From positions 1,122,501-1,186,500 of the forward strand of contig OZ025781.1 of assembly GCA_964019425.1 (NCBI GenBank): DNA of 64,000 nt. Reading direction: 5' to 3'. Positions 63,898-64,000 of the stretch are shown here, one piece after another. Each line of letters opens with the position of its first letter. Position 1 is the first letter of the stretch. Made by a program: the position numbers and the translations under genes. Under the pieces are notes generated by a model. That model saw nothing but the letters and a program-made list of their open reading frames with translations. It did not search any database and was not told where the DNA came from. The stretch comes from Flectonema sp. DT1601 (Eukaryota; Euglenozoa; Diplonemea; Diplonemida; Diplonemidae).

Positions 63898-64000
63898 CGG
63901 CCTGCTACTCCCCAGGGAGGGATTCCTTTCTCGAAACGATTCGTATAAGTAAGTTACAAAGGATTGTTCCCGAGTGTTGGAGTCATACGTACTCCCACGT
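63640..64000. other. Right-edge spacer
   Basis: Leader of the anchored coiled-coil gene, a T-run at about 63870-63897 and about 100 nt of edge sequence. I see no readable gene end here. Confidence 0.4.

Overview
The window looks like nuclear DNA of a protist. About 23 protein genes can be supported and every one is on the minus strand. They are spaced by AT-rich DNA full of A and T runs of 15-40 bases. Roughly 20 short cis-introns (about 60-95 nt, plus two long ones) can be placed because the reading frame resumes exactly across them. Most donors read GTATG, with a few GTTTG, GTAATG or GTGTG, and the acceptors end in AG. Most start codons have a pyrimidine-rich stretch ending in AG some 10-40 nt upstream, as expected for spliced-leader trans-splicing in a polycistronic array. 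One-way gene order, these leader acceptors and a cyclase linker typical of kinetoplastids ('KPYLPRSCLP') point to Euglenozoa. The many cis-introns argue against a kinetoplastid, so a diplonemid-like organism is my best guess. Dinoflagellate or perkinsid relatives cannot be excluded.

Layout, in transcription order from right to left. The right end (64.0-54.7 kb) holds a membrane-anchored coiled-coil protein, a large CLU-domain gene and a CCHC zinc-knuckle protein. One intron of the CLU gene is almost wholly an uninterrupted TTTG microsatellite. Next come a full-length ABCA lipid transporter (54.7-48.9 kb) and two FkbM-type secretory methyltransferase paralogues (47.8-44.7 kb). A gene-poor spacer with a decayed coding remnant follows (44.7-42.6 kb). 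Then come a six-helix membrane protein with a probably inactive cyclase domain, a zinc-binding protein, a new 79-aa two-exon gene and a PH-domain protein (42.6-36.1 kb). A 3.3 kb gene-free gap (36.1-32.7 kb) carries several strong hairpins.

The middle holds an unknown 215-aa protein, a tandem pair of 68-aa two-exon genes, and a 2080-aa surface protein built of 38 eight-cysteine modules (30.1-23.9 kb). The left part holds a PROPPIN (Atg18/WIPI), an organelle-type methionyl-tRNA synthetase, an 897-aa helical protein with a Lys-rich tail, an RMDN-like protein and a protein ending in a CaaX box. After those come a basic disordered protein, a coiled-coil protein, an acetolactate-synthase-like ThDP enzyme and the start of a TatD hydrolase.

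The genes are mostly unrelated housekeeping and membrane functions, as expected in a polycistronic array and not in a functional operon. The least expected items are the microsatellite intron, the eight-cysteine repeat receptor with its nested repeat periods, the two tiny split-gene families, and the dispersed repeats and hairpins in the spacers.
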